From: GCA-002282575 sp964493995 | GTDB taxonomy: Bacteria; Pseudomonadota; Gammaproteobacteria; Thiomicrospirales; Thiomicrospiraceae | Length of the DNA stretch: 55,422 nucleotides | Reading direction: 5' to 3' | NCBI GenBank assembly: GCA_964493995.1 | Contig: CAZBQD010000010.1 | Span: 1-55,422, forward strand | In this document: piece by piece, positions 25,683 to 35,664 of the stretch | How positions within the stretch are numbered: position 1 is the first letter of the stretch | Layout: every line of letters starts with the position of its first letter | Made by a program: the position numbers and the translations under genes | Notes under the pieces: generated by a model | Database searches by the model: none | What the model was told of the DNA's origin: nothing | What the model saw: the letters and a program-made list of their open reading frames with translations, nothing else

Positions 25683-27632
25683 TTACCATAGTGCCCATGC
25701 TAATAGCCCCATCAGGCTAAAAATCATGACAAAAGCGTAGTGATACAAATAGCCTGTCTGAGCATAACGACCCTTGGCTGCCAGGAAAGCAATGGTATTC
25801 GCTGTGCCATTGACAATCCATCCATCAATCATTTTGCTATCGGTAACACGTGAACAGAATTCACCGATACGACGGGTACCCTGAACGAAAACAATGTCAT
25901 TAAAACGATCGAAACCATAGGCATGACGCAGGCTAGCATGTGCTCCGGCAAAACGCTGAGCTAATACAGGCGCTAACTCAGGACGTTTAATATAAAGGAA
26001 CCAAGCCAAAGCTACACCCGCCAGAGCTAACCAGGTCGGCAAGGCCATTAAGCCATGCAATAGCATATCCAGCGCTGAAGTGCCGTGTTCAGCAACCTTG
26101 GCTAGCAAGTTGTGCTCAGGTGTGACGGTAATGGCATCCGCGAACATATCACCAAATAGGATTGGTTCGACAAACAGTCCACCAAAGAACACGGCTGGAA
26201 TTGCCAAGGCAATCAAGGGTAAAGTCACTACCCAAGGCGACTCATGAATGTCATGCGTGCGCACATAATCACTTTCTTTACCATGGAAAACAATAAAGAA
26301 CATACGGAAGCTATAGAATGCGGTGACGAAAACCCCTAACAACAACATTACAAAGGCTAATTGTGCCGCAAAGGAATCCGCTTCACCAATGACCATCAAA
26401 ATACCATCTTTTGAGTAGAAGCCAGAGAAACCTGGGAAACCAATTAAGGCTAGCGAACCAATCAACAGCGCCGCATAAGTGATCGGCATTTTCTTCGCCA
26501 ATCCACCCATATTACGAATATCTTGATCGTGGTGCATCGCAATAATGACCGAACCTGCTGCCAAGAATAACAAGGCTTTAAAGAAGGCGTGTGTCAGAAC
26601 ATGGAACATACCTGCCGCATAAGCAGAAACACCCAAGGCCGCCACCATGTAACCTAATTGCGATAAGGTCGAGTAAGCTACCACACGCTTAATGTCTGTC
26701 TGCACAATACCCAACAGACCCATTAATAGCGCCGTGAACGCACCGGTTAACAGAATAAAAGTCAAAGTACCTTCAGCTAACTCATAAGCGGGTGACAAAC
26801 GCGCCACCATAAAGATACCAGCCGTGACCATGGTTGCCGCATGGATTAAAGCCGAAATGGGTGTCGGACCTTCCATCGACTCAGGTAACCATACGTGCAG
26901 TGGCATTTGCGCTGACTTACCCATAGCACCGACGAATAATAACATGGTCATCAGTGTCAACATATGAATGGCTGTATCACCGAACATAATGCTCGTACCC
27001 GTATGAGCCGCTAAGCCATCAAAAAACTCAGCATAATCTAAGGTGCCGAAATAGCCAACCACAAGGGCAATACCCAACAAGAAGCCAAAGTCACCCACAC
27101 GGTTCACCAAGAATGCTTTTAAGCTGGCCTGATTCGCCGACTCACGCTTAAAGTAGAATCCAATCAATAAATAGGACACTAAACCAACCGCTTCCCAACC
27201 AAAGAAAAGTTGTAGGAAGTTATTCGACATAACCAAAGACAACATGGAAAAAGTAAACAATGAAATGTAGCTAAAGAAGCGTTCATAGCCTTCTTCGTGT
27301 TCCATGTAACCGATGGTGTAAATATGCACCATTAATGAAACAAAGGTCACCACTAACATCATGGTTGCTGTTAGACGGTCAACTAGGAATCCCGCTTCGA
27401 AACGAATACCATCTGAAATCATCCAGGTATAAATACTGGCGTTATAGGATTCAGCGCCCGCAAACACATAAAGATAAAACACGTAGGCTGACAAAGCCGC
27501 TGAAACCGCTACAGAAGCAATGGTGATGCGGTGAGAGCCAGCGCGACCTAACCAACGCCCAAAAATACCGGCACCGATGGCACCTAGCAAGGGTGACAAT
27601 AAAATGGCGAGAAAAATAGCGTGCATTGACAT
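25683..27632 (-). CDS. nuoL: NADH-quinone oxidoreductase subunit L
   Basis: 649 aa, the largest antiporter-like subunit. MEHEEGYERFFSYISLF, FFGWEAVGLVSYLLIGF, GKSAQMPLHVWLPESMEGPT and AMHHDQDIRNMGGL are conserved. The long C-terminal lateral helix region is present from about 520. It forms the distal proton channel. It starts 5 bp after nuoK. Confidence 0.97.
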   Translation of the reverse strand: MSMHAIFLAILLSPLLGAIGAGIFGRWLGRAGSHRITIASVAVSAALSAYVFYLYVFAGAESYNASIYTWMISDGIRFEAGFLVDRLTATMMLVVTFVSLMVHIYTIGYMEHEEGYERFFSYISLFTFSMLSLVMSNNFLQLFFGWEAVGLVSYLLIGFYFKRESANQASLKAFLVNRVGDFGFLLGIALVVGYFGTLDYAEFFDGLAAHTGTSIMFGDTAIHMLTLMTMLLFVGAMGKSAQMPLHVWLPESMEGPTPISALIHAATMVTAGIFMVARLSPAYELAEGTLTFILLTGAFTALLMGLLGIVQTDIKRVVAYSTLSQLGYMVAALGVSAYAAGMFHVLTHAFFKALLFLAAGSVIIAMHHDQDIRNMGGLAKKMPITYAALLIGSLALIGFPGFSGFYSKDGILMVIGEADSFAAQLAFVMLLLGVFVTAFYSFRMFFIVFHGKESDYVRTHDIHESPWVVTLPLIALAIPAVFFGGLFVEPILFGDMFADAITVTPEHNLLAKVAEHGTSALDMLLHGLMALPTWLALAGVALAWFLYIKRPELAPVLAQRFAGAHASLRHAYGFDRFNDIVFVQGTRRIGEFCSRVTDSKMIDGWIVNGTANTIAFLAAKGRYAQTGYLYHYAFVMIFSLMGLLAWALW

Positions 27633-27637
27633 CCGTT

Positions 27638-27952
27638 TTATCCCTTCATTTCACTTAAATCATCAACATTAATACTGTGCTTATTACGGAATAACAACAC
27701 TAACAATGCCAACCCGATCGCCGCTTCAGCCGCTGCAACCGTTAAAATAAAAAATACAAACACTTGACCGTGCATGTTGCCTTGGAAGCTAGAAAAAGCA
27801 ACCAAATTCGTATTTACCGCCAACAACATCAACTCAATACTCATCAAGATGATGATTAAGTTTTTACGATTCAGGAAGATACCTGCCAAACTTAAGACAA
27901 ATAACACCGCCCCAAATAGCAGCACATCCGATAATTGAATCATTTCATTCAT
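27638..27952 (-). CDS. nuoK: NADH-quinone oxidoreductase subunit K
   Basis: 104 aa with three membrane helices. LSLAGIFLNRKNLIIILMSIELMLLAVN carries the conserved membrane Glu. FILTVAAAEAAIGLALLVL carries the second. It belongs to the E-channel of complex I. A start at the second Met (MIQLSD) would be closer to some homologues. It overlaps the nuoJ stop by 1 bp (TAATG). Confidence 0.96.
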   Translation of the reverse strand: MNEMIQLSDVLLFGAVLFVLSLAGIFLNRKNLIIILMSIELMLLAVNTNLVAFSSFQGNMHGQVFVFFILTVAAAEAAIGLALLVLLFRNKHSINVDDLSEMKG

Positions 27953-28587
27953 TACTCAGCTCCCTGCTCAGAGGTAGTCGATTTCACTGTGGGTGCCATT
28001 TTGACCATGGTCAAACGATCGCTAGCTTGCACACGGACTTGTGCATCCACGTCTTGATATAACGCTTCACTTTGAGGACGACGACGTAGCGTCAACACAA
28101 TGGCCGCAACAATCGACAAAAGTAACAACACTGCCGCCAATTCAAAGGCAAACAAATACTCAGTAAACAGTAATTGACCCAACATTTTAGTATTGCTGTC
28201 AGTCGCCGTGAGTGCAACCGGTGATGGGAAATTCTCTAAACCAAAGAAAGTTGGATTCAATACCATCGCCATTTCAGCCAACACCACGATCGCCACAACA
28301 ATCCCAATCGGCAAGTAACGCGCAAAGCCTTCTTTAAGCGGTGTTAAGTTGATATCCAACATCATAATGACGAATAAGAAGAGCACCATAACGGCACCCA
28401 CATAAACGAGAATCAGCACGATACCCAAAAACTCGGCTTGCAGCAATAACCAGATACCCGCTGTCGCAACGAATGCGAGTACCAAAAAAAGCGCTGCTCG
28501 CACCGGATTGCGCGAACCAATTACGCCTAAAGAAGCAAAAACAGCGATCAACGCAAACACATAAAACAAAAACTTTTCTACACCCAT
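27952..28587 (-). CDS. nuoJ: NADH-quinone oxidoreductase subunit J
   Basis: 211 aa with five predicted membrane helices and a hydrophilic tail. NPVRAALFLVLAFVATAGIWLL and VYVGAVMVLFLFVIMMLDI (including the pi-bulge helix) are characteristic. It couples quinone reduction to the proton channels. It starts 14 bp after nuoI. Confidence 0.96.
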   Translation of the reverse strand: MGVEKFLFYVFALIAVFASLGVIGSRNPVRAALFLVLAFVATAGIWLLLQAEFLGIVLILVYVGAVMVLFLFVIMMLDINLTPLKEGFARYLPIGIVVAIVVLAEMAMVLNPTFFGLENFPSPVALTATDSNTKMLGQLLFTEYLFAFELAAVLLLLSIVAAIVLTLRRRPQSEALYQDVDAQVRVQASDRLTMVKMAPTVKSTTSEQGAE

Positions 28588-28601
28588 GATGTCATTCCCA
28601 C

Positions 28602-29093
28602 TTATCGGTACTTAGCATCTGCAGCGCGATCGGCCGCAATTTGCGTTTCCATCTTGTCACCATGTGCCAACAACATGTCTTTATTCATAACATGAATTTC
28701 ACCTGGTTCGAAGGCGTATTCATATACGCGCGTCTCAACAATGGCATCCACCGGGCAAGCTTCTTCACAAAAACCACAGTAAATACATTTGAATAGATCG
28801 ATATCATACACTGTCGTACGACGTGAACCGTCCGATCTGGCTTCCGATTCAATGGTAATTGCGTTCGCAGGACACACCGCTTCGCACAATTTACACGCAA
28901 TACAACGCTCTTCACCATTGGCATAACGACGCAGCGCGTGTTTTCCACGAAAACGCGGCGACATGGGGGTTTTTTCTTCTGGATAAAGCACGGTAATTTT
29001 CGGCTTAAAGAAGTACTTACCGGTAATGGCTAAGCCTTGGAATAACTCCCACAGTGTCCACGTCTTAAGCTGACGTTTTAATGCAGCAATCAT
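28602..29093 (-). CDS. nuoI: NADH-quinone oxidoreductase subunit I (two 4Fe-4S clusters)
   Basis: 163 aa. Two ferredoxin motifs, CIACKLCEAVCP and CIYCGFCEEACP, bind clusters N6a and N6b that pass electrons toward NuoB. The open frame reaches eight codons further, but the ATG at 29091-29093 overlaps the nuoH stop as ATGA and gives the usual N-terminus MIAALKRQLKTWTLWEL. Confidence 0.97.
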   Translation of the reverse strand: MIAALKRQLKTWTLWELFQGLAITGKYFFKPKITVLYPEEKTPMSPRFRGKHALRRYANGEERCIACKLCEAVCPANAITIESEARSDGSRRTTVYDIDLFKCIYCGFCEEACPVDAIVETRVYEYAFEPGEIHVMNKDMLLAHGDKMETQIAADRAADAKYR

Positions 29094-30166
29094 GCAACAC
29101 CTCCATGAACAAACCAAGGAGCGACTTTAAAGTAAGCCATAACACCCACCACAAATACCCATAAAATGGTTAACGGAATGAAAATCTTCCAACCTAAACG
29201 CATAATTTGGTCATAACGGTAACGTGGGAAAGTCGCACGGAACCAGAGGAACACAAACAATAAGAAAGAAACTTTCAAAGCAATCCAAGCAAAAGCAGGG
29301 ACGAAACTAAATAGCGTTTCCAGTCCGGGAATACCCTCGAATGGCGATAACCATCCTCCCATGAACATGATTGCAGTGAGGAATGAGATCAGAATCATCA
29401 TGGCATACTCAGCCAGGAAGAAAACCGCAAAGGTCATGCCCGAATAATCGACGTGGAAACCCGCCACGATTTCAGACTCACCCTCGGCAACGTCAAAAGG
29501 CGCCCGGTTGGTTTCAGCAACACCTGCAATGAAGTAAACGACAAACATCGGCAATAAAGGAATCCAGTACCAAGATAAGATACCACCTTGTTGTCCGTTG
29601 ACAATTTCGGTTAAATTCATACTACCGGCAGTCATAATGACGGTGACTAAGGCAAAGCCCATAGCAATTTCATAGGACACTTTTTGCGCTGACGAACGCA
29701 GAGCACCCAAAAAGGCATATTTAGAGTTAGAAGCCCAACCAGCAACCACCACGCCATACACACCGATAGAGGAGATGGCTAAGATATAAAGCAAACCCGC
29801 ATTGATATCAGCTACCACCACGCCATCAGCAAAAGGTACGACTGCCCAGACCGCAATGGCAGGCGCAATAGCTAAAACTGGCGCAATAACAAATAGATAG
29901 ACGTTAGACTTAGAAGGAATAATCACTTCTTTCATCAACAACTTCAACGCATCGGCAATAGGTTGTAACCAACCACCCGGACCCACTCGATTCGGGCCCA
30001 GTCGAATTTGCATGTAGCCAATAACCTTACGCTCAGCATAGGTTAAATAAGCCACGGCTAGCAATAAGGGCACAATCACCATCGCGGCTTGTACCAAGAT
30101 GAGCAACACAGTAGCTAAACCATCAGGCACCCATTGAGCTAAAAACAGCTGTAAACTCTCAAACAT
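29090..30166 (-). CDS. nuoH: NADH-quinone oxidoreductase subunit H
   Basis: 358 aa with about eight membrane helices. AYLTYAERKVIGYMQIRLGPNR, then GWASNSKYAFLGALRS, AETNRAPFDVAEGESEIVAG and FLWFRATFPRYRYDQ are family signatures. It forms much of the quinone-binding chamber. It lies 10 bp after nuoG. Confidence 0.97.
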   Translation of the reverse strand: MFESLQLFLAQWVPDGLATVLLILVQAAMVIVPLLLAVAYLTYAERKVIGYMQIRLGPNRVGPGGWLQPIADALKLLMKEVIIPSKSNVYLFVIAPVLAIAPAIAVWAVVPFADGVVVADINAGLLYILAISSIGVYGVVVAGWASNSKYAFLGALRSSAQKVSYEIAMGFALVTVIMTAGSMNLTEIVNGQQGGILSWYWIPLLPMFVVYFIAGVAETNRAPFDVAEGESEIVAGFHVDYSGMTFAVFFLAEYAMMILISFLTAIMFMGGWLSPFEGIPGLETLFSFVPAFAWIALKVSFLLFVFLWFRATFPRYRYDQIMRLGWKIFIPLTILWVFVVGVMAYFKVAPWFVHGGVA

Positions 30167-30176
30167 TCATTGACTC

Positions 30177-32462
30177 CTAAGCTGCCAAACTCAAAAAGTC
30201 GGCTGGCAAACTTGCCAACAAACTCATCGGCGCCACAATATTTCCCATGGCAACGCGTGCATCAGCAACCACATTGAGTTCAACTGTCACTCCGTTCACG
30301 TCCTGAACACGCACTTGTGAGCTCATCGCTTCTTGCGGATTCATGCGCAGCACCGCTTGACCGGCATGTTGATGAGCTTGCAAAGGCTGTGCGTGACGAA
30401 CATAAATGTCGGTGGCATACATCGGTAATTCAGCCACTCTAGCTGAACCGCCGGTGGGAGTCGCGTTAGTCTTAATGGACATCAACTTATCATGGTTAAT
30501 GTGCGTTGCCGTGACTGCCGTAGCTTTTGCTGCCTCAGTGACCTGATCCAAAGACACGTAATCAAAACCCGCCACATTCATCATGTTACCGAGCACACGC
30601 AATATTTTCCAACCAGGCTTTGCTTCTCCCGGAGCGGTTAAGGCCACGGGCGCGAATTGCCACAAAGCATTTGCATTGACATAACTACCGGCTGCTTCAC
30701 CGAAAGCGGCAATGGGTAACAGCCAGTCCGCCACGTCACGCAAACCAGGCGTATCAAATGCCGATACCGCCGCAACACGCCCCGTTAAGTCAGTAGCTTC
30801 AGGTAACAGACAATCTTGTGCTGGATCCACATTCCACAGCAACCAATTATCCATGCCCTTGCGTAGCATCTCAGCCGAATTCATGCCAGACTGTTTAGGA
30901 TGCGCACCCACAAGCATTGCCCCTAGGCTATTACCCGATTCTGGCAACCAAGCTAACTGTGCACCCGATAAACGCGCCACTAGGCTGGCTAACTGCATTA
31001 AACGGCCAAAGGAAACGTGGCTTTGCGCCAACTGACCCAAAATAACGAGTTTATCCCCTTCAACCGACAACTGATCCGCCATTTTTTGCGTGATATCGTT
31101 TACAGTAGCCCCCTCGAGCAATGCAGACTCCTGAGCTGTTAACGCTTGATTGGCACTCAATGCTTGAGCCACTCCGGCGAGCATGCTGACCATTTCTGAC
31201 ATAGCAACGGTTGCTTTAGCGGACAAACGATAGCTCAGGTCATAATCAACCGGATTAATCGCCATCACTTTGGCGCGCATTTGCGCTGCTTTGCGCAAAC
31301 GCTGGTTCAGCAAGGGTTGCTCATGACGTAAATTTGAACCAATCAACAAGGCGGCCTTAACTTTCTCTACCTGTTCAATCGGCATCGGCAAGAAAGGCAT
31401 GACGCCAGCGGCATCAGCGGCAAAATCTTGTTGATGTAAGCGATGATCTAAGTTATGGCAGCCTTTCGCTGACAAGAGTTGCTGTAATAAATACAACTCT
31501 TCCACACTTGCTGTGGGGCTAACTAATGCACCGACACTATTTGGATTATGAGCTAACTGACCTGATAACAAGGCAGCCACTTCCGTTAAGGCCGTTTCCC
31601 AATCAACCACCTTCCACTCACCATCGACCTTGCGCATTGGCTGAGTCAAACGATTATGACTCAAGCTGGTGTATGAAAAACGATCACGGTCAGATAACCA
31701 GGTTTCATTAATCGCTTCATTTTCACGTGGTACAACACGTTTAATCTGTCCTTGCTTGTGATGAATATAGGTATGCGAACCCAATCCATCATGAATGGCA
31801 ATTGAAGGTGTCGCTTGTAACTCCCAAGCGCGAGCAGTGTAACGGTAAGGTTTCGAGGTCAATGCACCCACGGGACATAGATCAATCACATTGCCTGAAA
31901 GTTCGGATACCATGGCTTTGGCCACATAAGTACCAATTTCCATGTGCTCACCGCGTCCGGTTGCGCCCAGTTCCATGATACCGGCAACTTCTTTACCGAA
32001 ACGCACGCAACGCGTACAGTGAATACAACGCGTCATATCCGTTTGCACTAAAGGCCCAATATCCTTGTCGCCCAGAATACGCTTACCTTCATTAAAGCGG
32101 CTGATATCCTGTCCGTAGAGCATCGACACGTCTTGTAACTCGCACTCACCGCCTTGGTCACAAATAGGGCAATCTAAGGGGTGATTAATGAGTAGAAACT
32201 CCATCACCGCTTTTTGTGCCGCTAATGCCTTGGGTGATTTGGTCATCACCTTCATACCATCGGTTACCGGTGTGGCACAGGCTGGCAAGGTTTTAGGCGC
32301 ACCCGCAACCTCTACCAAGCACATACGACAGTTAGCCGCTACCGAAAGCTTCTTGTGATAACAGAAACGCGGGATATTAATCCCCGCATCGTCTGCCACA
32401 TCAATCAACATGAGTCCTTCACGGGCTTTGATGACTTGACCATTAATTTCAATCTTTACCAT
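30177..32462 (-). CDS. nuoG: NADH-quinone oxidoreductase subunit G
   Basis: 761 aa. The N-terminal 2Fe-2S domain has Cys34, Cys45, Cys48 and Cys62. A His/Cys 4Fe-4S motif (HPLDCPICDQGGECELQD) follows, then TRCIHCTRCVRFGKEVAG with VIDLCPVGAL. A long molybdopterin-oxidoreductase-like part follows and is poorly conserved, as usual. The extra N7 CxxC cluster is not seen. It is normally adjacent to nuoF; here 184 bp with a repeat element separate them. Confidence 0.96.
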   Translation of the reverse strand: MVKIEINGQVIKAREGLMLIDVADDAGINIPRFCYHKKLSVAANCRMCLVEVAGAPKTLPACATPVTDGMKVMTKSPKALAAQKAVMEFLLINHPLDCPICDQGGECELQDVSMLYGQDISRFNEGKRILGDKDIGPLVQTDMTRCIHCTRCVRFGKEVAGIMELGATGRGEHMEIGTYVAKAMVSELSGNVIDLCPVGALTSKPYRYTARAWELQATPSIAIHDGLGSHTYIHHKQGQIKRVVPRENEAINETWLSDRDRFSYTSLSHNRLTQPMRKVDGEWKVVDWETALTEVAALLSGQLAHNPNSVGALVSPTASVEELYLLQQLLSAKGCHNLDHRLHQQDFAADAAGVMPFLPMPIEQVEKVKAALLIGSNLRHEQPLLNQRLRKAAQMRAKVMAINPVDYDLSYRLSAKATVAMSEMVSMLAGVAQALSANQALTAQESALLEGATVNDITQKMADQLSVEGDKLVILGQLAQSHVSFGRLMQLASLVARLSGAQLAWLPESGNSLGAMLVGAHPKQSGMNSAEMLRKGMDNWLLWNVDPAQDCLLPEATDLTGRVAAVSAFDTPGLRDVADWLLPIAAFGEAAGSYVNANALWQFAPVALTAPGEAKPGWKILRVLGNMMNVAGFDYVSLDQVTEAAKATAVTATHINHDKLMSIKTNATPTGGSARVAELPMYATDIYVRHAQPLQAHQHAGQAVLRMNPQEAMSSQVRVQDVNGVTVELNVVADARVAMGNIVAPMSLLASLPADFLSLAA

Positions 32463-32531
32463 TGTGTCATATCACTCTTTGATTAGCACAAACACTTACC
32501 GACCTCTAAAACCCCTAGAGGGTTGGGGGTC

Positions 32532-32588
32532 TGGGGGAAGGGACACACTGAAACAGCATGTAATCTATTGATCTAATCCCTTCCACCA
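32532..32588. repeat. Structured intergenic repeat, copy B (nuoF-nuoG gap)
   Basis: 57 bp, same length and same ends as the copy at 21208-21264 (TGGGGGAAGGG and AATCCCTTCCACCA). In this copy CTGGGGGAAGGG and CCCTTCCACCAG pair with a single mismatch. To its left CCTCTA/TAGAGG forms a further small hairpin. Nothing here looks like a gene. Confidence 0.75.
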
Positions 32589-32609
32589 GAGGTAAAACAA
32601 ATTGGTGGG

Positions 32610-32638
32610 TTAACAGTCTCACCAGGTGAGATTGTTAA
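32610..32638 (-). repeat. 14-bp inverted repeat just after the nuoF stop
   Basis: Arms TTAACAGTCTCACC (32610-32623) and GGTGAGATTGTTAA (32625-32638) pair with one mismatch around a single central base. In the minus-strand transcript this hairpin follows nuoF by a few bases and precedes repeat copy B. No T run follows directly, so it is not a standard terminator. It may be an mRNA stability or processing site. Confidence 0.55.
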
Positions 32639-32646
32639 GTCCCCAC

Positions 32647-33921
32647 TTACATGCGGTCATAAATACTACAGCCATGCTCAACATAGTGTTCAAACTCATG
32701 ACCGAAGTGTTTCAAAAAACTGGTGACGGGAATAGCCGCAGCATCCCCTAAGCCACAAATCACTTTACCCGTAATACGACCACCCACATCGCGTAGCAAG
32801 GTTAAATCTTCAGGACGTCCCTTGCCTTGGACAATGCGCTTAACAACACGGTGCATCCAACCCGTTCCCTCACGACAAGGTGTACATTGGCCACAAGATT
32901 CTTCATAGTAAAAGTAGCTGAGACGCTCAAGTACTTTCACCATGTCCGTTGTTTCATCCATGATGATGACGGAACCTGCACCCAGATAAGAACCCGCTTT
33001 AGAAATACTGTCATAGTCCATGTCCATCGCCAGAGCTTTTTCAGCTGGCAAGACTGGAGTAGAAGAGCCACCCGGAATCACCGCTTTCAGTTGGCGCCCC
33101 TTCCAAATGCCGCCTGCGTTTTCCAGCAAGGTTTTGAAGGGTGTGCCCATGCGGACTTCTTGGTTACCTGGTTTCTCAACATGGCCTGAAACCGAAAACA
33201 GCTTAGTACCACCGTTATTAGGCTTGCCTAGCTCAAGGAACCATTGGCCGCCTTTAGCGAGAATCATCGGAATCGAAGCAAGGGTTTCAGTGTTATTGAT
33301 GGTAGTTGGGCGACCGTATAAACCAAAACTCGCTGGGAACGGCGGCTTGAAACGAGGCATACCCTTCTTACCTTCGATAGATTCGATTAATGCCGTCTCT
33401 TCGCCACAAATATAGGCACCTGCGCCCGAATGCACAAACAAATCAAAATCGAAACCCGAACCCAGAATATCCTTACCGAGAAAACCGGCTGCACGCGCTT
33501 CATCAACCGCACCTAGGTAACGATTAATCGGCTCAACAAATTCACCACGAATGTAGTTGTAACCACGACTCGCACCAATCACATAGGCTGCAATACACAT
33601 GCCTTCAATGAGTTGATGTGGGTTGTAACGCAGAATGTCACGATCCTTGCACGTACCTGGCTCGCCTTCGTCCGAGTTACACAGCAAGTATTTTGGACCT
33701 GGAGCGCGACGATTCATGAAACTCCATTTCAAACCAGTCGGGAAGCCCGCACCACCACGACCACGTAAGGCCGAAATTTTAACTTGATCGATAATTTCTT
33801 CGGGAGGAATCTCGCCAGACACCACTTTTTTCCAAACCTCGTAACCGCCGTTTTCGACGTAGGTTTTCAATGTCCAAGGCTTAGGTAAATGCAGGGTGCG
33901 GAAGCAATTTTCATTCATCAT
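32647..33921 (-). CDS. nuoF: NADH-quinone oxidoreductase subunit F (NADH/FMN site)
   Basis: 424 aa. RGRGGAGFPTGLKWSF is the NADH-binding glycine-rich segment and GAGAYICGEETALIESIEG contributes to FMN binding. EESCGQCTPCREGTGW with a later Cys in KVICGLGDAAAIP holds the N3 4Fe-4S cluster. It takes electrons from NADH. It starts 6 bp after nuoE. Confidence 0.97.
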   Translation of the reverse strand: MMNENCFRTLHLPKPWTLKTYVENGGYEVWKKVVSGEIPPEEIIDQVKISALRGRGGAGFPTGLKWSFMNRRAPGPKYLLCNSDEGEPGTCKDRDILRYNPHQLIEGMCIAAYVIGASRGYNYIRGEFVEPINRYLGAVDEARAAGFLGKDILGSGFDFDLFVHSGAGAYICGEETALIESIEGKKGMPRFKPPFPASFGLYGRPTTINNTETLASIPMILAKGGQWFLELGKPNNGGTKLFSVSGHVEKPGNQEVRMGTPFKTLLENAGGIWKGRQLKAVIPGGSSTPVLPAEKALAMDMDYDSISKAGSYLGAGSVIIMDETTDMVKVLERLSYFYYEESCGQCTPCREGTGWMHRVVKRIVQGKGRPEDLTLLRDVGGRITGKVICGLGDAAAIPVTSFLKHFGHEFEHYVEHGCSIYDRM

Positions 33922-33927
33922 CTGACA

Positions 33928-34410
33928 TTACTCCAAACTAGCCAAAATGGCATCGATTTTTTCAGGGGTCAGGTGTTCATGGTAATGATCGCCAATTTGG
34001 AACATGGGCGCACCCACACAAGCACCTAGGCACTCTACTTCCTTAATTGAGAACTTACCGTCAGCAGAAATCTCACCAAAATCTTTCACGCCTAGGCGCT
34101 TTTTCAGGTGATCTACCACTTCATCCGAACCACGCAACATACAGGATATGTTGGTGCAGACACAAATTTTATGCTTACCAACCGGCTGATGTTCGTACAT
34201 TGAATAGAAGGTCGCTACCTCATAAACTTCAATCGGTGTGATGTCCAGATAATCAGCCAACTCATCCATCAAGGCTTCGGTCAAATGACCGCCGTTAGCA
34301 GCTTGGATGACACTTAATCCTGGCATGACTGCCGACTTCTGTTGCCCTTCTGGATATTGAGCGATCCAATGGTCAATATCGGCTTTCACTTGTCCTTGAA
34401 TAATAGACAT
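33928..34410 (-). CDS. nuoE: NADH-quinone oxidoreductase subunit E
   Basis: 160 aa thioredoxin-like 2Fe-2S protein. Ligands are in CVCTNISC (first pair) and ECLGACVGAP (second pair), binding cluster N1a. It partners NuoF. Its ATG overlaps the nuoD stop by 1 bp. Confidence 0.97.
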   Translation of the reverse strand: MSIIQGQVKADIDHWIAQYPEGQQKSAVMPGLSVIQAANGGHLTEALMDELADYLDITPIEVYEVATFYSMYEHQPVGKHKICVCTNISCMLRGSDEVVDHLKKRLGVKDFGEISADGKFSIKEVECLGACVGAPMFQIGDHYHEHLTPEKIDAILASLE

Positions 34411-35663
34411 TAGCGGTCAATCTCCCCGAATACGATATCTTGAGTCCCGATAATAGTGACCACGTCCGCAATCATGTGACCACGCGACATTTCATCTAAC
34501 GCAGCCAAATGAGCAAAACCTGGAGCACGAATTTTCAAACGATAGGGCTTGTTCGCACCATCAGAAATCATGTACACACCCAACTCACCTTTAGGATGCT
34601 CAACCGCAGCGTAAGCTTCGCCTTCCGGCAAACAGTAACCTTCGGTAAAGAGTTTGAAGTGGTGAATTAAGGCTTCCATGTTGTCTTTCATGTGCTCGCG
34701 CTTAGGCGCCGCCACTTTCAGGTTTTCCGTAATAACCGGACCTGGATTGGCTCTTAGCCAGGCAATACACTGACGAATGATCTTGTTGGATTCGCGCATT
34801 TCAGCCACGCGAACCAAATAACGGTCATAGGAATCGCCTGTCTTACCCACCGGAATATCGAAATCCATCCGATCATAAACTTCGTAGGGTTGGGTTTTAC
34901 GCAAATCCCAGGCAATTCCCGATCCACGCAACATCGGACCAGTAAAGCCAAGTTGTAGCGCACGTTCAGGTGAAACAATACCAATATCCACGGTACGTTG
35001 TTTCCAAATACGGTTATCTGTTAATAGCGTTTCATACTCATCAACATAGGCTGGGAAACGCTCGGTGAAGGCTTGTAAGAAATCCAACATAGAACCATGA
35101 CGCGTTTCATTCAAACGATCGACATCCTTCTTCGAACGAAATGGTGTGTATTCATACTTAGGCATGCTGTCAGGCAAATCACGATAAACCCCACCGGGAC
35201 GGTAATAGGTGGCATGCATACGCGCACCCGAGACTGCCTCATAACAGTCCATCAGGTCTTCGCGTTCACGGAAAGCATATAAGAAAACCGTCATCGCCCC
35301 AATATCCAGCGCATGCGCACCCAACCATAACAAATGATTGAGAATACGCGTTACTTCATCAAACATCACACGAATGTATTGCGCGCGTTCGGGTACTTCC
35401 AGCCCCATCAGTTTCTCAATGGTCATGACATAAGCATGTTCATTGGCCATCATCGACACATAATCAAGACGATCCATGTAACCGATCGATTGGTTGTATG
35501 GCTTGTACTCAGCGAGCTTTTCGGTACCACGATGCAGCAAACCAATGTGGGGATCAGCACGAACGATGGTTTCACCATCTAATTCCAATACAAGACGTAA
35601 CACACCATGCGCAGAAGGATGCTGAGGTCCAAAGTTAAGCGTATAGTTGCGAATTTCAGCCAT
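34410..35663 (-). CDS. nuoD: NADH-quinone oxidoreductase subunit D
   Basis: 417 aa, separate from NuoC (not fused as in E. coli). NFGPQHPSAHGVLRLVLELDGE, then HIGLLHRGTEKLAE and the C-terminal DIVFGEIDR are conserved. It forms part of the quinone reduction site with NuoB and descends from the NiFe hydrogenase large subunit. It begins 1 bp after nuoC. Confidence 0.98.
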   Translation of the reverse strand: MAEIRNYTLNFGPQHPSAHGVLRLVLELDGETIVRADPHIGLLHRGTEKLAEYKPYNQSIGYMDRLDYVSMMANEHAYVMTIEKLMGLEVPERAQYIRVMFDEVTRILNHLLWLGAHALDIGAMTVFLYAFREREDLMDCYEAVSGARMHATYYRPGGVYRDLPDSMPKYEYTPFRSKKDVDRLNETRHGSMLDFLQAFTERFPAYVDEYETLLTDNRIWKQRTVDIGIVSPERALQLGFTGPMLRGSGIAWDLRKTQPYEVYDRMDFDIPVGKTGDSYDRYLVRVAEMRESNKIIRQCIAWLRANPGPVITENLKVAAPKREHMKDNMEALIHHFKLFTEGYCLPEGEAYAAVEHPKGELGVYMISDGANKPYRLKIRAPGFAHLAALDEMSRGHMIADVVTIIGTQDIVFGEIDR

Positions 35664-35664
35664 C

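Noticed and set aside
28685..28948. Alternative frame overlapping nuoI
   Set aside because: A shifted frame inside nuoI, whose ferredoxin motifs are intact in the main frame.
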